Notes: generated by a model not told the origin, from the sequence alone. A DNA stretch of 64,000 nt from Arthrobacter sp. efr-133-TYG-118 (GCF_030209755.1 NZ_JARVRH010000007.1:152533-216532), one strand, 5' to 3'; numbered from the stretch's first letter, positions 24,468-36,499 are shown. Translations and numbers: made by a program.

Positions 24468-25358
24468 CTAGGACTGGATTTGGTCGTTGCCGAAAAGACC
24501 TGGCAGCCCGCCTGTATGGAGAAACACTGCTGTGCCTTCCGGTAGACGATCATGGCGTGCTGCGCTGATTAAGCCAGCCATGGCGCGCCCCGTGTATGTC
24601 GGATCGAGGATAATGCCTTCCATCCGAGCGGTCAGATCTATCGCTTCTCGTGCCGCCTCCGTGAGGTATTCGTATCCGGCGCCGACCTGCTCTTCATCAA
24701 TGCGAAGCGCACCGCTGGCAAAGCCCATCTCGGCGATGAGGCGTGCGACGGCGGCTCGCGCATCTTTGAGAGCTCCAGAGTCAACACCGAGTACGCGCTC
24801 CGCTCCGATCGCTGCGACTAGGCCAGCCATCGTACCGCCGGAGCCTACTGCCACGGTGACGCTCCCCAGATCAGGTATCTGCTCGAGCAGCTCCATTCCC
24901 GCTTGCCGATACGCCTCTGCGCTGAGTGCGTTCGTTCCACCGAAAGGTATCCGAAACGCGTCGCGTTCGGTCGCTAATTCTGCGGCGATGCCTTCAGTGT
25001 CCGAGGCCCCGGCGAATACAAGCTCAGCGCCCAAGATGTGATCAAGCAGGAGGTTGCCAGTAAGTTTCTCCGGGCGTTCTCTCGCAAGTACGAGTATCAC
25101 GTGCATTCCTAGGCGAGCTCCAGCGGCAGCCGTGAGCCGCGCGTGATTGCTTTGCTGAGCGCCGGTGGTGACGAGGACGCGTGCACCGTGCTTTACAGCG
25201 TCCGCCATGGTGATTTCGAGCTTACGCACCTTGTTGCCACCGCCCGCAAGGCCCATCAGGTCATCGCGTTTGAAGACCAACCGGTCTCGTGGGATCCCGA
25301 GGGTCGCAGCTAGCCGGGGTACCGCTTCCACCGGCGTCGGCCGTAAAAAGAATTGCAT
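24468..25358 (-). CDS. D-cysteine desulfhydrase / ACC deaminase family PLP enzyme
   Basis: A 296-residue fold-type II PLP enzyme. The cofactor Lys lies in LAGGGNKVRKLE (about 38-49), the next key motif is TTGAQQSNHARLTAAA, and the phosphate loop is VAVGSGGTMAGLVAA. LDPTYTGRAMAGLI and FLHTGGLPGLF near the C-terminus match D-cysteine desulfhydrase and ACC deaminase. It is slightly shorter than E. coli DcyD. Substrate choice between D-cysteine, other D-amino acids and ACC is not decided by these motifs. It follows the ABC exporter genes on the same strand after 60 bases. Confidence 0.87.
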   Translation of the reverse strand: MQFFLRPTPVEAVPRLAATLGIPRDRLVFKRDDLMGLAGGGNKVRKLEITMADAVKHGARVLVTTGAQQSNHARLTAAAGARLGMHVILVLARERPEKLTGNLLLDHILGAELVFAGASDTEGIAAELATERDAFRIPFGGTNALSAEAYRQAGMELLEQIPDLGSVTVAVGSGGTMAGLVAAIGAERVLGVDSGALKDARAAVARLIAEMGFASGALRIDEEQVGAGYEYLTEAAREAIDLTARMEGIILDPTYTGRAMAGLISAARHDRLPEGTAVFLHTGGLPGLFGNDQIQS

Positions 25359-25418
25359 CTTCTATTCCATCCTTAGCGTCGTGTCAAAGGTCACGGAACG
25401 AGCGCAGGGGAGCAGCGG

Positions 25419-26519
25419 CTAGTAAGCGACCAGCCGTCGTCGAAGGGACACGGTCCCCAAAACGAGTCCGACGGCGGCCGTCGCCAGCAGCACAGCTAGG
25501 TCCCGGCCGAGGTTTTCGGTCGACTGGTAGAAGATCGCTGCCTCGAGCGCGTCCACCCCGTAAAAGGTTGGTGTGAAGTGCGCTATGGCCTGGATCCAAT
25601 CCGGCAAGAACGCCGCAACACTGATTCCTCCGCTGAGGAAAAACAGGTAGATCGACAGATTGATGCCAGCCCCGGCAACGGCTGAGAAGCGCCGCAGCGC
25701 ACCTCCCAAGGCCGTCCCGAGCCCAGCGGCCGCCAGCGCGATCAGTCCGATCGCGGCCAGCGCCGGCAACCAATACCAGCCGGCAGGCCGGAGGACCCCA
25801 AAGGCGAACGACAAGGCCAGGACCACAGCCGCCACGAGCATGGTTGTTACCCAGCACGCCAGGATCTTGCCGGCGATCACCGACCCGCGGCCGATCGGGG
25901 AGAGCAACAACGCTTTGATGGTAAGTTCTTCGAACTCGCGGGCGGCGGCCAACCCGCCGTTGACGATCCCCATGATCGTGAGCAGGAGCACGAGGATCGG
26001 CACGAGCTGAAACTGGACCAGGTCGACGTCGTGCGGCCTCAGGTCCGATTCGGCGACGCCGACCATGATCGGGGTGTCCGGCTGGTCGGCATAAAAGTTG
26101 GTAATGGCGGCCGGAACTGAGCGGCGCAGATCGTTGGTGAAGTCGAGGTTCAGGTTGTTGATCTGCACGCTGACGGGGTCGGGCCGCCGCGCCCGGTAGT
26201 CGTCGTCGAACGTGGCGGGTACGGTTATGACCGCCGCAACTTGGAGCGTGTCCAGCAGGTGCGTGGCTTCAACGGGGTCGGCGCGCTCGACGCGGAAGGC
26301 GTCCGAGTCCTCAAGGATCGAGACGAGTCGCTGCGCCTGCGGCCCGCTGTCCTCAACCACCAGCGCGACCGGGTTCCGGCCGACCGCCCCGGCTACCACG
26401 AAGATGATCAGCAGGAATGCGACGGGCGGCAGCAGGCTCGCCAGAATCGCCGACGGCGTGCGGAACCAGGTCAGGATGTCTTTCGCCGCTATGGCGAGCA
26501 CGGCACGTCGGGCGGCCAT
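25419..26519 (-). CDS. ABC-2 type permease (second subunit)
   Basis: A 366-residue ABC-2 permease. It has one N-terminal membrane helix (LASLLPPVAFLLIIFVVAGAVG), a large extracytoplasmic domain of about 150 residues, then five helices at the C-terminus, the layout of YhfE/DrrB-type exporters with an external domain. EFEELTIKALLLSPIGRGSVIAGK is the conserved ABC-2 segment. ATG 26519 overlaps the previous stop by one base (TGATG), so it is translationally coupled. With the other permease and the ATPase it forms a complete efflux pump; the cargo is unknown, possibly a drug or lipid-like compound. Confidence 0.88.
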   Translation of the reverse strand: MAARRAVLAIAAKDILTWFRTPSAILASLLPPVAFLLIIFVVAGAVGRNPVALVVEDSGPQAQRLVSILEDSDAFRVERADPVEATHLLDTLQVAAVITVPATFDDDYRARRPDPVSVQINNLNLDFTNDLRRSVPAAITNFYADQPDTPIMVGVAESDLRPHDVDLVQFQLVPILVLLLTIMGIVNGGLAAAREFEELTIKALLLSPIGRGSVIAGKILACWVTTMLVAAVVLALSFAFGVLRPAGWYWLPALAAIGLIALAAAGLGTALGGALRRFSAVAGAGINLSIYLFFLSGGISVAAFLPDWIQAIAHFTPTFYGVDALEAAIFYQSTENLGRDLAVLLATAAVGLVLGTVSLRRRLVAY

Positions 26520-27628
26520 CAGTGCCCCGCCCCCCGCCGGCCGAACACGAAGGCCGCGCACCCGACGGCCACCAAGGTGAAGGCTGCCAGGACGATCGCG
26601 TCGACAGTCAGCCCTTGCGGAGCCGTTTGGTAACCGTGGAAGGCGTGCTGGAAGGCTGCGATCGCATACGTGAGGGGCGATATCGCGGCGATCGCGCCGG
26701 GGATGGCGCCGAGCCAGTTCGCCGGCCCGAACGGTCCGCTCAAGAAGAACAGGGGAAGAACGGCCGCGATGGATAGGGGGATTGCCTGCTGTCTCCGACG
26801 GACCAGCGTCCCGACGAGGACGCCGACGGCGAGGAACGCCGCCAGGATCAGGAGTCCGAAGCCCAACACTTCGAGGGGATGGAGCGGATGGACCCCGATA
26901 AAAAGGACCACGACGGCGAGTAGCAGCAGCGCGGACGCCGCTGCGAGGACTGCGGCTCCCAGGACCTTGCCCACCCCGATAGTCAAGCGGCTCACGGGCG
27001 CCAGTGCGAGTTCCTTGATGGTCCCGAGCTCGTAGTCCCGCGCGGTATTGACGCTGCCTTGCAGTTGGGACGCGAGCATCAGGCCGGCAACCATGATGCT
27101 CACGGCGAGGTACGGAATGTAGCCGGTGTCTTGGACTTGGAGGTCGGATTCGCGGGCGGTCACCACCACCTGATCGGGGAAGGCGTCCGCGTAGAAGGAC
27201 GTGATGGACAGCGGAACAGCCCGCCGGATGTCGTTGGTGAAGTCGACGTTCAAGTTGTTGACTTCCACCGGAATCTCGATTCGCGCTCCGGCGGCGAGGG
27301 CGGCGTCGAACTGTTGTGGCACGGTGACGACGGCGACAATGCTGCCGGAGCGGATCTCACGTTCTGCGTCGGCCGAAGTTGCGGTGTGGATGATGAACGA
27401 ATGCGCGCCGTCCATGGCCTGCACGAAGCGTTCCGCCAGCGGTCCGTGGTCATTCATCACGACGGCGATCGGCGCCTGGCCTCCGCTGATCGCAAAGAGG
27501 AGGAACAGAAGCAAAAAGTTGACCGGGATGAGGACGCCGATGATGGCGAACAGGGGCTCCCGGAGGGTGAGGCGGATGTCCGTCGCCGCCACGGCCCGGA
27601 CCACACGCAGGTCATGGCGGAGGCTCAT
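26519..27628 (-). CDS. ABC-2 type permease (first subunit)
   Basis: A 369-residue ABC-2 permease, homologous to the following subunit. The first helix is LFAIIGVLIPVNFLLLFLLFAI, the external domain contains VEVNNLNVDFTNDIRRAVPLSI, which closely parallels NLNLDFTNDLRRSVPAAI in the second permease, so the two arose by duplication. Five further helices follow. The start at 27628 lies in an ATGA overlap with the ATPase stop. The heterodimer plus the ATPase should form one exporter. Confidence 0.88.
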   Translation of the reverse strand: MSLRHDLRVVRAVAATDIRLTLREPLFAIIGVLIPVNFLLLFLLFAISGGQAPIAVVMNDHGPLAERFVQAMDGAHSFIIHTATSADAEREIRSGSIVAVVTVPQQFDAALAAGARIEIPVEVNNLNVDFTNDIRRAVPLSITSFYADAFPDQVVVTARESDLQVQDTGYIPYLAVSIMVAGLMLASQLQGSVNTARDYELGTIKELALAPVSRLTIGVGKVLGAAVLAAASALLLLAVVVLFIGVHPLHPLEVLGFGLLILAAFLAVGVLVGTLVRRRQQAIPLSIAAVLPLFFLSGPFGPANWLGAIPGAIAAISPLTYAIAAFQHAFHGYQTAPQGLTVDAIVLAAFTLVAVGCAAFVFGRRGAGH

Positions 27629-28563
27629 TCCCGGAGCTCCTTGCCCGTCAGGCTCAAGAAGACCTCGTCGAGGCTCGGTTCGCGGCTCTGGATCTCCTCC
27701 AGGCTCGTGGAGCCGACGACGGCGGTCACCACCCTGCCGGTGACATCGGCGCCGCCCTCCACCGTGACTTTGAGCGAACTGTCGGACGTGCTCGCGGAGA
27801 CGACGCCGGGCAGCGCACGGATCTTTCGGAGGATGTCGTCCCCGGGAGCAGGCCGGGTGCGCATTTCGACGACGGTGTCACCGAAACTCCGCCTCAGCTT
27901 TGAGGGTGAGTCGAGCGCCACCAGCCGCCCGCGGTCGATGATGGCCAGTCGATCGCAGAGGACATTGGCCTCCTCCAGGTAGTTGCTGGTTATAAGTATG
28001 GTGGTACCGCGCTCCTTGAGCTCGAGGATCCGGTCCCAGAGGGCATGCCTGCTCTGCACGTCGACCCCGAGGGTCGGTTCGTCGAAGTAGAGCAGCTCGG
28101 GGTCGTGGAGCAGCGCCCGGACCAGGGCAAGGCGTCGTTTCATGCCGCCGGAGAAGGTGGAAACGCGGCTCTTCCGGCGTTCCTCCAATTGCGCCAGCTC
28201 GAGCAGCGAAGTGATCCGTTTGTCGAGTCCCTGCCGCGCAACGTCGAAGAGATCGGCGTGAAACCGGAGGTTGGCTTCAGCTGTGAGTTCCTCGTAAAGG
28301 GCGTTCTCCTGCGGCACTGTCCCGAGCGAGCGCCGGATCCCGCGTGGATCCTTCAGCAGGTCGATGCCCAGGACCCTGACCCCGCCCGAGCTTGGGCGGC
28401 TGAGGCCGCTGATCATGTTGATGATGGTCGTTTTGCCCGAGCCATTGGGCCCGAGAAGGCCGAAAATCTCCCCGCGTTCAACCTGCAGGCTCAGGTCGTC
28501 GACGGCGGTGAGGGAGCCGAACCGCTTCGTGACGCCTATGAGCTCAATGGCCGTTTCGGTCAT
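27625..28563 (-). CDS. ABC transporter ATP-binding protein (CcmA/DrrA type)
   Basis: A 312-residue ATPase. Walker A GPNGSGKTT (about 38-46), signature STFSGGMKRRLALVRALLHDPELL with Walker B LLYFDEPTLGVD, and the switch region TILITSNYLEEA are all present. A C-terminal extension of about 90 residues after the ATPase core is usual for DrrA-like exporters. It is the first gene of the exporter operon, with ATGA coupling to the first permease. The 333 bases upstream separate it from the divergent adh gene. Confidence 0.92.
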   Translation of the reverse strand: MTETAIELIGVTKRFGSLTAVDDLSLQVERGEIFGLLGPNGSGKTTIINMISGLSRPSSGGVRVLGIDLLKDPRGIRRSLGTVPQENALYEELTAEANLRFHADLFDVARQGLDKRITSLLELAQLEERRKSRVSTFSGGMKRRLALVRALLHDPELLYFDEPTLGVDVQSRHALWDRILELKERGTTILITSNYLEEANVLCDRLAIIDRGRLVALDSPSKLRRSFGDTVVEMRTRPAPGDDILRKIRALPGVVSASTSDSSLKVTVEGGADVTGRVVTAVVGSTSLEEIQSREPSLDEVFLSLTGKELRE

Positions 28564-28896
28564 GCCTTTTCCTCCCTGAACAGCGGGAGAGGAACGCGGC
28601 AGCGATCCGATGCGCAGACTTATTTGGCGGCGTCACGGCTCCATGATGGGGCGGTGTCGAACAAAATACAAGCAGTCCCGCTGACTCGTCGAAGTTTTGA
28701 TGAGGCGCGGAATCCGAACGTGGAGCGTGGAGGTGCATGTGAACTGACTCACAAGGCTGCAACCTGCTCGCAACCCTCCCGCCCCTAGGCTGAAGCCAAC
28801 GCTCCATCGACCTGCCCACAACGAGGTCTTGCGGTGGTAGCGCCAAAATTTCATGCTCCATTTGCTCCACGCTTTAACGACGCAAGGATTTCGCCA
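28564..28896. other. 333-base divergent intergenic region with the adh promoter
   Basis: Between the ABC ATPase and alcohol dehydrogenase genes. Apart from the regulatory element at 28758-28791 described separately, I see no coding frame or RNA gene. The mRNA leader of adh downstream of that element would be about 100 bases, long enough to hold further control sites. Confidence 0.5.
28758..28791 (+). promoter_or_regulatory. Shared ethanol-regulon element upstream of adh
   Basis: TGCAACC (28758-28764), three bases, TCGCAACC (28768-28775), six bases, then CCCCTAGGCT (28782-28791). The same elements occur with identical spacing on the other strand upstream of the aldehyde dehydrogenase gene (34341-34307). 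The two GCAACC repeats, about one helical turn apart, look like an activator site; TAGGCT could be the -10 box. The regulator is not in the window. Confidence 0.65.
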
Positions 28897-29919
28897 ATGA
28901 CGACGACAATGCAAGCAGCCGTAGTAACTGAATTCGGTAAAGACCTTCAGATCCTGTCCCTTCCCGTTCCTGTTCCCGGCCGGGGGGAAGCGCTGGTCAG
29001 GGTGATGACCACGGGGGTGTGCCACACGGACCTGCACGCCGCGGAGGGGGACTGGCCGGTCAAGCCCTCGCCGCCGTTCGTGCCCGGCCATGAAGGGGTG
29101 GGCGAAGTGGTGGCCCTTGGTGAGGGTGTGACGGACCTGGCCGTCGGGGACCTGGTGGGCAATGCCTGGCTCTGGTCCGCGTGTGGCGATTGCCAGTTCT
29201 GCCGGACGGGTTGGGAAACGCTGTGCGAAGCCCAGAAGAACGCCGGTTACAGCGTGGACGGTTCCTTCGGGGAGTACATGCTGGTGGACAGCCGGTTCGC
29301 CGCGCGGATTCCGGCTGGTTCGGATCCGGTGGAGGTCGCTCCGGTGTTGTGCGCCGGGGTCACCGTGTACAAGGGATTGAAGATGACCGAGGCCAGGCCG
29401 GGCCAATGGGTCACCATTTCCGGTATCGGCGGCCTGGGCCACATCGCGGTGCAGTACGCGGTGGCCATGGGTTTGCGGGTGGCCGCGGTGGACATCGCCG
29501 ATGACAAGCTCGCCCTCGCCAAGAAGCATGGTGCCGAGCTGACGGTCAACGCGTTGCACGAAGACCCGGCGGAAGTCATCCAGCGGGAAACCGGGGGCTG
29601 CCATGGTGTCCTGGTCACGGCGGTGCATCCGTCGGCGTTCGGGCAGGCGATCGGCATGGCCCGGCGTGGCGGGACCATTGTCTTCAACGGTCTTCCGCCG
29701 GGGGACTTTCCTGCGCCGATCTTCGAGATTGTGCTCAAGGGCCTGACTGTCCGTGGCTCGATCGTGGGGACGCGCCAGGACCTGGAGGAAGCGCTGGACT
29801 TCTACGCGCAGGGCAAGATCCACCCGACCGTGTCCACGCGCGAGCTCTCCGAGGTCAACGCGGTCTTTGACGAAATGAAGCACGCCAAGATCGACGGCCG
29901 CGTGGTCATTAAATACTGA
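28897..29919 (+). CDS. adhP: Zinc-dependent alcohol dehydrogenase (AdhP/AdhA type)
   Basis: A 340-residue medium-chain ADH that would oxidise ethanol to acetaldehyde with NAD. Catalytic zinc ligands are C42-H43 (GVCHTD), H65-E66 (GHEGVGE) and C152; the structural zinc site is C96, C99, C102, C110. The cofactor motif [13 protein letters not shown] follows. Length and order match propanol-preferring AdhP proteins. ATG 28897 is chosen over an in-frame upstream start because AAGGA stands at a suitable distance. Acs follows after 29 bases, so adhP-acs is an operon, driven by the element at 28758. Confidence 0.93.
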   Translation: MTTTMQAAVVTEFGKDLQILSLPVPVPGRGEALVRVMTTGVCHTDLHAAEGDWPVKPSPPFVPGHEGVGEVVALGEGVTDLAVGDLVGNAWLWSACGDCQFCRTGWETLCEAQKNAGYSVDGSFGEYMLVDSRFAARIPAGSDPVEVAPVLCAGVTVYKGLKMTEARPGQWVTISGIGGLGHIAVQYAVAMGLRVAAVDIADDKLALAKKHGAELTVNALHEDPAEVIQRETGGCHGVLVTAVHPSAFGQAIGMARRGGTIVFNGLPPGDFPAPIFEIVLKGLTVRGSIVGTRQDLEEALDFYAQGKIHPTVSTRELSEVNAVFDEMKHAKIDGRVVIKY

Positions 29920-29948
29920 TCGAATTCAGAGACCTAAGGAGCTTAGAT

Positions 29949-31982
<2,034 letters not shown>

Positions 31983-32006
31983 CGCGAGCGTCAGGGCGCA
32001 CCACAG

Positions 32007-32050
32007 ATCGGCCCTGCCGGATTCCGCTGATGGAATCCGACAGGGCCGAT
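32007..32050. terminator. Hairpin terminator between acs and adk
   Basis: A 19-base stem (32007-32025 with 32032-32050) with one mismatch and a six-base loop sits 24 bases past the acs stop and 37 bases past the adk stop in the convergent orientation. No T-run follows, so it may end transcription in both directions with help from other factors or act as an mRNA 3' structure. Confidence 0.75.
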
Positions 32051-32087
32051 TACTGTTCCGGGATCACTGATGCCGATGGTTCCAGGA

Positions 32088-32684
32088 CTACCGTCCGCCG
32101 GCGATGGACACCCTGCTTGGGCTTTGGATGTCGCCCATTATCTTGTCGGTGACATCCTCGATCCCGCCGTGGCCATCAACCTTTCTCAGTATGCCGCGCT
32201 CGGCATACTTGGCCACCACGGCTTCAGTCTGCTCGTGGTAGAGATCAAGCCGATGGCGGATAACGGCTTCGTTGTCGTCGCTGCGGCCCGCCTCCTTTGC
32301 ACGGCCCAGCAGGCGGTGGACCAGTTCGTCGTCATCGGCGGTCAGCTGCAGGACAACGTCCAGCAATTGCTCGCCCCCTGCCAAGACCTCGTCCAGGTAA
32401 TCAACTTGAGCAGTGGTGCGGGGGTACCCGTCCAGCAGGAATCCGTTTTCGACGTCGTCCTCGCTGAGGCGGCTGCGCACCATTTCATTCGTTACGCTGT
32501 CCGGCACGAAATCTCCGGCGTCCATGTACTTCTTGGCTTCGCGGCCAAGGGCCGTCCCGCCCTTCACGTTGGCGCGGAAGATGTCTCCGGTGGAGATCGC
32601 AACGATGCCGAGGCGTTCGGAGATCCGTTGCGCCTGCGTGCCTTTCCCGGAGCCGGGCGGGCCAATAATCAGCATTCTCGTCAT
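32088..32684 (-). CDS. adk: Adenylate kinase, short form
   Basis: A 198-residue adenylate kinase interconverting ATP, AMP and ADP. The P-loop GPPGSGKGTQA is at about 8-18, the AMP-binding STGDIFRANV and DGYPRT motifs follow, and the LID is the short form. Since actinobacteria normally carry adk in the ribosomal protein operon, this is probably a second copy. It lies 57 bases downstream of the aldehyde dehydrogenase gene on the same strand, in the ethanol module, where Acs makes AMP; recycling that AMP is an attractive role. Whether another adk exists cannot be seen here. Confidence 0.92.
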   Translation of the reverse strand: MTRMLIIGPPGSGKGTQAQRISERLGIVAISTGDIFRANVKGGTALGREAKKYMDAGDFVPDSVTNEMVRSRLSEDDVENGFLLDGYPRTTAQVDYLDEVLAGGEQLLDVVLQLTADDDELVHRLLGRAKEAGRSDDNEAVIRHRLDLYHEQTEAVVAKYAERGILRKVDGHGGIEDVTDKIMGDIQSPSRVSIAGGR

Positions 32685-32741
32685 TCAGGTAGCCCTTCGT
32701 TGTGTCGTTGTTGAAAGCTTGCCGGGGTCATCGCTCAGGCC

Positions 32742-34265
32742 CTAGAAGAAGCCGAGCTTGTTTTCGGAGTGGCTGACCAGGAGGTTTTTGGTCTGCTGGT
32801 AGTGGTCCAGCATCATGGCGTGGTTTTCGCGTCCAATGCCGGAGGACTTGTACCCGCCGAACGCGGCGCCGGCCGGGTAGGCGTGGTAGTTGTTGACCCA
32901 GACGCGGCCGGCCTGGATTTCCCGGCCTGCCCGGTAGGCGACGTTGCCGTTGCGGGACCAGACGCCGGCGCCGAGGCCGTAGAGGGTGTCGTTGGCGATA
33001 CCGATGGCGTCGTTGTAGTCCGTGAAGCGCGCAACGGAGACCACCGGCCCGAAGATTTCCTCCTGGAAGATCCGCATTTTGTTCTGGCCCTCGAAGATGG
33101 TGGGCTGCACATAGAACCCGCCCGCCAGGTCGCCGTCAAGCTCCGTCTGTGCACCGCCGCTGAGGATCTTGGCGCCCTCGTCGAGCCCGATGTCGATGTA
33201 GGAGAGGATCTTCTCCATCTGTCCCACCGATGCCTGGGCACCGATCTGGGTGTCGGTGTCCAGCGGGTTGCCCTGGATGATTTTCTGCGTCCTGGCCACA
33301 GCGTCGGCCATGAAGGAGTCGTAGATGCCGTCCTGAACGAGGGCGCGCGACGGGCTGCTGCAGACTTCGCCCTGGTTGAAGGCATACAGGGTGAAGCCTT
33401 CGAGCGACTTGTCGTAGAAGGCGTCGTTGGATTCAGCAACATCGTTGAAGAAGATATTGGGGCTCTTGCCGCCGAGCTCCAGCGTGACCGGGATCAGGTT
33501 GGCGCTGGCGTACTGGCTGATCAGCCGGCCCGTGGAGGTCTCGCCGGTGAAGGCGATCTTGCGGATCCGCGGACTGGATGCCAGCGGCTTTCCCACTTCC
33601 GAGCCGAAGCCGTTGACGATGTTCAGCAGGCCGGCGGGCAGTAGGTCCGCGATCAGTTCCGCCAGGACCAGGATGGAGGCCGGGGTGTTGGAGGCGGGCT
33701 TCAGGACCACCGCATTGCCAGCGGCCAGTGCGGGAGCCATCTTCCACACGGCCATCAAGACGGGGAAGTTCCACGGGATGATCTGTCCCACCACACCAAG
33801 GGGCTCGTGGAAGTGGTAGGCCGTGGTGTCCTCGTCGAGCTGGGATAGCCGGCCTTCCTGGGCGCGGATAGCGCTGGCGAAGTACCGGAAGTGGTCTGCC
33901 GCGAGCGGGATGTCCGCGTTGAGGGTTTCGCGGATGGGCTTGCCGTTGTCCCAGGTTTCGGCGACCGCCAGCATTTCGAGGTTGGCATCGATCCGGTCAG
34001 CGATCTTGTTCAGCACTGCAGCGCGCTCAGTGGCTGACGTCTTGCCCCACGCCGGCGCAGCCTTGTGCGCGGCGTCCAGGGCGAGCTCAACGTCCGCAGC
34101 GGCGCCGCGAGCCACCTCGGTGAATTGCTTCCCGTTCACCGGGGAGACGTTTTCGATGTATCGACCGGTAGTTGGAGCCACCCATTCTCCGCCGATCCAG
34201 TTCTCGTAGCGGTCCTTGAACTGGACCTTGGATCCTTCTTGGCCGGGCTGTACATAAACAGTCAT
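32742..34265 (-). CDS. Aldehyde dehydrogenase (ExaC/AldA type)
   Basis: A 507-residue NAD-linked aldehyde dehydrogenase, likely oxidising acetaldehyde to acetate. The general base is in [13 protein letters not shown] and the catalytic Cys in [14 protein letters not shown] (about residue 300). [19 protein letters not shown] and FTGETSTGR are the usual cofactor motifs. ATG 34265 is preferred over the GTG six bases upstream because of the AGGAG site. It is first in an ald-adk transcript facing the adhP-acs transcript, and its upstream region has the same regulatory element as adhP. Closest named relatives are the acetaldehyde dehydrogenases of ethanol-using bacteria. Confidence 0.93.
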   Translation of the reverse strand: MTVYVQPGQEGSKVQFKDRYENWIGGEWVAPTTGRYIENVSPVNGKQFTEVARGAAADVELALDAAHKAAPAWGKTSATERAAVLNKIADRIDANLEMLAVAETWDNGKPIRETLNADIPLAADHFRYFASAIRAQEGRLSQLDEDTTAYHFHEPLGVVGQIIPWNFPVLMAVWKMAPALAAGNAVVLKPASNTPASILVLAELIADLLPAGLLNIVNGFGSEVGKPLASSPRIRKIAFTGETSTGRLISQYASANLIPVTLELGGKSPNIFFNDVAESNDAFYDKSLEGFTLYAFNQGEVCSSPSRALVQDGIYDSFMADAVARTQKIIQGNPLDTDTQIGAQASVGQMEKILSYIDIGLDEGAKILSGGAQTELDGDLAGGFYVQPTIFEGQNKMRIFQEEIFGPVVSVARFTDYNDAIGIANDTLYGLGAGVWSRNGNVAYRAGREIQAGRVWVNNYHAYPAGAAFGGYKSSGIGRENHAMMLDHYQQTKNLLVSHSENKLGFF

Positions 34266-34306
34266 GGTCACTCCTCTGGAAAACAGACGTCTTCGTCCTG
34301 GCCCCC

Positions 34307-34341
34307 ATGCTAGGGGTTCAAAGGTTGCGACCAGGCTGCAA
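34307..34341 (-). promoter_or_regulatory. Shared ethanol-regulon element upstream of ald
   Basis: Read on the minus strand: TTGCAGCC, three bases, TCGCAACC, six bases, CCCCTAGCAT, matching the adh element with the same spacing. The -10-like TAGCAT would give a leader of about 40 bases. The two upstream repeats lie inside the last codons of coxE, so the ald promoter overlaps the preceding gene. Confidence 0.65.
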
Positions 34342-35586
34342 TGGGCATCCCACCGGATGCCCTCGTGGCCGATCTCCGGTGCGAATGGCGGTTGCAGCTT
34401 CCGTCAAAGCAGCGTAGTTGTGCCCGCTGACAAAGGCATCGCAGTAGGGCAGCGCAGCGGCCATGCCGCCCGCCAACGGTTGGTAGTCCGAACCGGCCTT
34501 CCTCGGATTGACCCAGACGATCCGGTAGGCAAGCCGCCGCAGCCGCGCCATCTGGGCGTCCACCAGTTCCGGCGCGTCCTGGGCCCAACCGTCGGAGAGC
34601 AGCACAATGACTGCGCCCCTGGCCAAGCCGCGGCGTCCATAGCCATCGATGAAGCGCCGGAGGCTCTCCGCCAGGCGCGTCCCACCCGCCCAGTCGGGGG
34701 CGGCCGCGGCTCCCAGGGCCAAGGCTTTATCTGCGTTCCGGTTCGAAAGCTGCCGGGTCAGCCTGGTCAGCCGGGTGGAGAACACGAACGCCTCGGCCTG
34801 TGCGCCGGCCACCGCGCCCTGCAGCAGGGAAAGGAAGACCTGTGTGTACGGTTCCATGGAGCCGGACACATCGCACAGGAACACGAGGCGGCGCGGACGC
34901 GGACGACGGCGGGAATAGACCAAGGAGCTTGCGTCGCCGCCGGTGCGCCGAGCCGCGCGGATGGTGCGCCGGAGGTCGAGCTTTGCGCCACTATGAGCCC
35001 ATTGGCGTGTCCGCCCGCTTCGGCGCTCCGGGGTAGCCAGCACGATGCGCCGCACCAGCTGGCGCACGTGGGCAGCTTCTTCGGGTGTCAGCTCGGCGAA
35101 GGACTTCTCATGCAGGTGCTCGTCAGGGGAGGCCATGGCCAGGATTGCTTCGAACTCCGGTGCATTGGATTCTCTATCGTTCGCTCCGCCAGGGGCGGCG
35201 ACGGGTGCCCCCGACGCCGGGACGTTACCGTCGGTGTGGGCAAGGCGTCGCTCGCTTGGAGCCGCCCGGGCGTGCTCAGCGCCGATTGCCGGTGGACTGT
35301 TGGCATCGCCGCGGGTGTCTGCCGGATCGAGCATCCCGTCGAATGCGGCCGAAAAGACGGCGTCGAATACCGGCAGTTGTTCGTGCGAAGAGACGAGCGC
35401 CACCCGGCACGTCCAGTACAGCGGCTCACGGGCAGTAGGGGGAACGATCCTGAGCGCCTGGGCAAGCCAGGCCGCGCGGTCCGGGGAGCTCGGCAACCCT
35501 GCACGGCGCAGCGCCGTGCTGAACCCCACCGCCAAAGACGCAGCATCCACGCCGGCCAAGCGATCCCTGAGCGCATGCTCAGTCAT
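34318..35586 (-). CDS. coxE: CoxE-like VWA domain protein of the CO dehydrogenase cluster
   Basis: A 422-residue protein with a von Willebrand A domain. The MIDAS motif DVSGSM is at about 239-244, [13 protein letters not shown] and [14 protein letters not shown] follow as in CoxE proteins. A Pro/Ala/Asp-rich linker (about 90-145) separates N-terminal and VWA parts. CoxE works with the CoxD AAA ATPase in maturing the Mo/Cu active site of CO dehydrogenase in Oligotropha. It overlaps the coxD gene by 8 bases, and it is the last of the cox genes. ATG 35586 is the first in-frame ATG of the conserved part. Confidence 0.9.
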   Translation of the reverse strand: MTEHALRDRLAGVDAASLAVGFSTALRRAGLPSSPDRAAWLAQALRIVPPTAREPLYWTCRVALVSSHEQLPVFDAVFSAAFDGMLDPADTRGDANSPPAIGAEHARAAPSERRLAHTDGNVPASGAPVAAPGGANDRESNAPEFEAILAMASPDEHLHEKSFAELTPEEAAHVRQLVRRIVLATPERRSGRTRQWAHSGAKLDLRRTIRAARRTGGDASSLVYSRRRPRPRRLVFLCDVSGSMEPYTQVFLSLLQGAVAGAQAEAFVFSTRLTRLTRQLSNRNADKALALGAAAAPDWAGGTRLAESLRRFIDGYGRRGLARGAVIVLLSDGWAQDAPELVDAQMARLRRLAYRIVWVNPRKAGSDYQPLAGGMAAALPYCDAFVSGHNYAALTEAATAIRTGDRPRGHPVGCPLQPGRNL

Positions 35587-36499
35587 GGCCGCCGGCCACC
35601 CATGCCGGTCCGCGGGCCCAGGCAATGTCCAGATCGTCGCGATTCTTCAGGACCGAACCCCAGGTCTGTTTCACCGCAGCCGGGTCCAGTCGTTCCACGC
35701 CAAGCACCGTAAGGGCGGACACCCAGTCGATTGCCTCCGCGATACCCGGGGGTTTGGCCATGTCCAGGGACCGCAGCCTCGTGATGGCCGCTGCGGCATC
35801 CAGGGCGAGCGGCTCGGCGCTCCCGGGTACCCTGCGGCGAACGATCGCGGCGATGCGCTCCGGCCGGGGGTAGTCAATCCAGTGGTACAGGCAGCGCCGG
35901 GTCAAGGCGTCGTGCAGGTCCCGGGTCCGATTGGAGGTGAGGACGACGACGGGCGGGTGCGTGGCGCGAATGGTGCCCAGCTCGGGAATCGTCACCGCGG
36001 CCTCAGCCAACAGCTCGAAAGTGAAGGCCTCGAACTCAGCGTCGGCCCGGTCGATCTCGTCCAGCAGCAGGACAGCCGGACGCGGGCCGGGATGCTCGAT
36101 CGCCTTCAGCAGCGGGCGGCGAAGCAGGTACTGTTCCCCGAAAAGGTCGGACTCCTCCACGCGGACGTCCCGGACCTCAGCCAAGCGGATGCCCAGGAGT
36201 TGGCGTTGATGGTTCCACTCGTACAGGGCCTCGCCGACGTCGATGCCCTCATAGCATTGCAAGCGATACAAGGGCGTGTCGAGCACCTTGGCCAGCGCCT
36301 TTGCCGCCTCGGTCTTCCCGACGCCGGCCTCACCCTCCAGCAAGATGGGTTGCGGCAAGCGGATGGCCAGGAACAATGCGGTCGCCAGTCCGACGTCGGC
36401 AAGGTAGTCGCCGTCGTCGAGTGCGGTCATGAGCGCGGAAACGTCCGGAACAAGACGCCGGACATCGTCTTCCGCACCCGCCCGCACCGGCCCGGTCAT
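35579..36499 (-). CDS. coxD: CoxD-like MoxR AAA+ ATPase
   Basis: A 306-residue MoxR-family ATPase. Walker A GEAGVGKT is at about 56-63, Walker B LLLDEIDRAD at 144-153, sensor 1 TSNRTRDLHDAL and the arginine finger RRCLYHWIDYP follow. In characterised cox systems CoxD is needed to insert the sulfane sulfur and copper into the CoxL active site. Its position between coxF and coxE and the overlap with coxE support the same role here. ATG 36499 is 21 bases after the XdhC/CoxF stop. Confidence 0.93.
   Translation of the reverse strand: MTGPVRAGAEDDVRRLVPDVSALMTALDDGDYLADVGLATALFLAIRLPQPILLEGEAGVGKTEAAKALAKVLDTPLYRLQCYEGIDVGEALYEWNHQRQLLGIRLAEVRDVRVEESDLFGEQYLLRRPLLKAIEHPGPRPAVLLLDEIDRADAEFEAFTFELLAEAAVTIPELGTIRATHPPVVVLTSNRTRDLHDALTRRCLYHWIDYPRPERIAAIVRRRVPGSAEPLALDAAAAITRLRSLDMAKPPGIAEAIDWVSALTVLGVERLDPAAVKQTWGSVLKNRDDLDIAWARGPAWVAGGHD

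Noticed and set aside
34264..35712. Plus-strand frame opposite coxE
   Set aside because: Antisense to a VWA-domain protein with a clear MIDAS motif.
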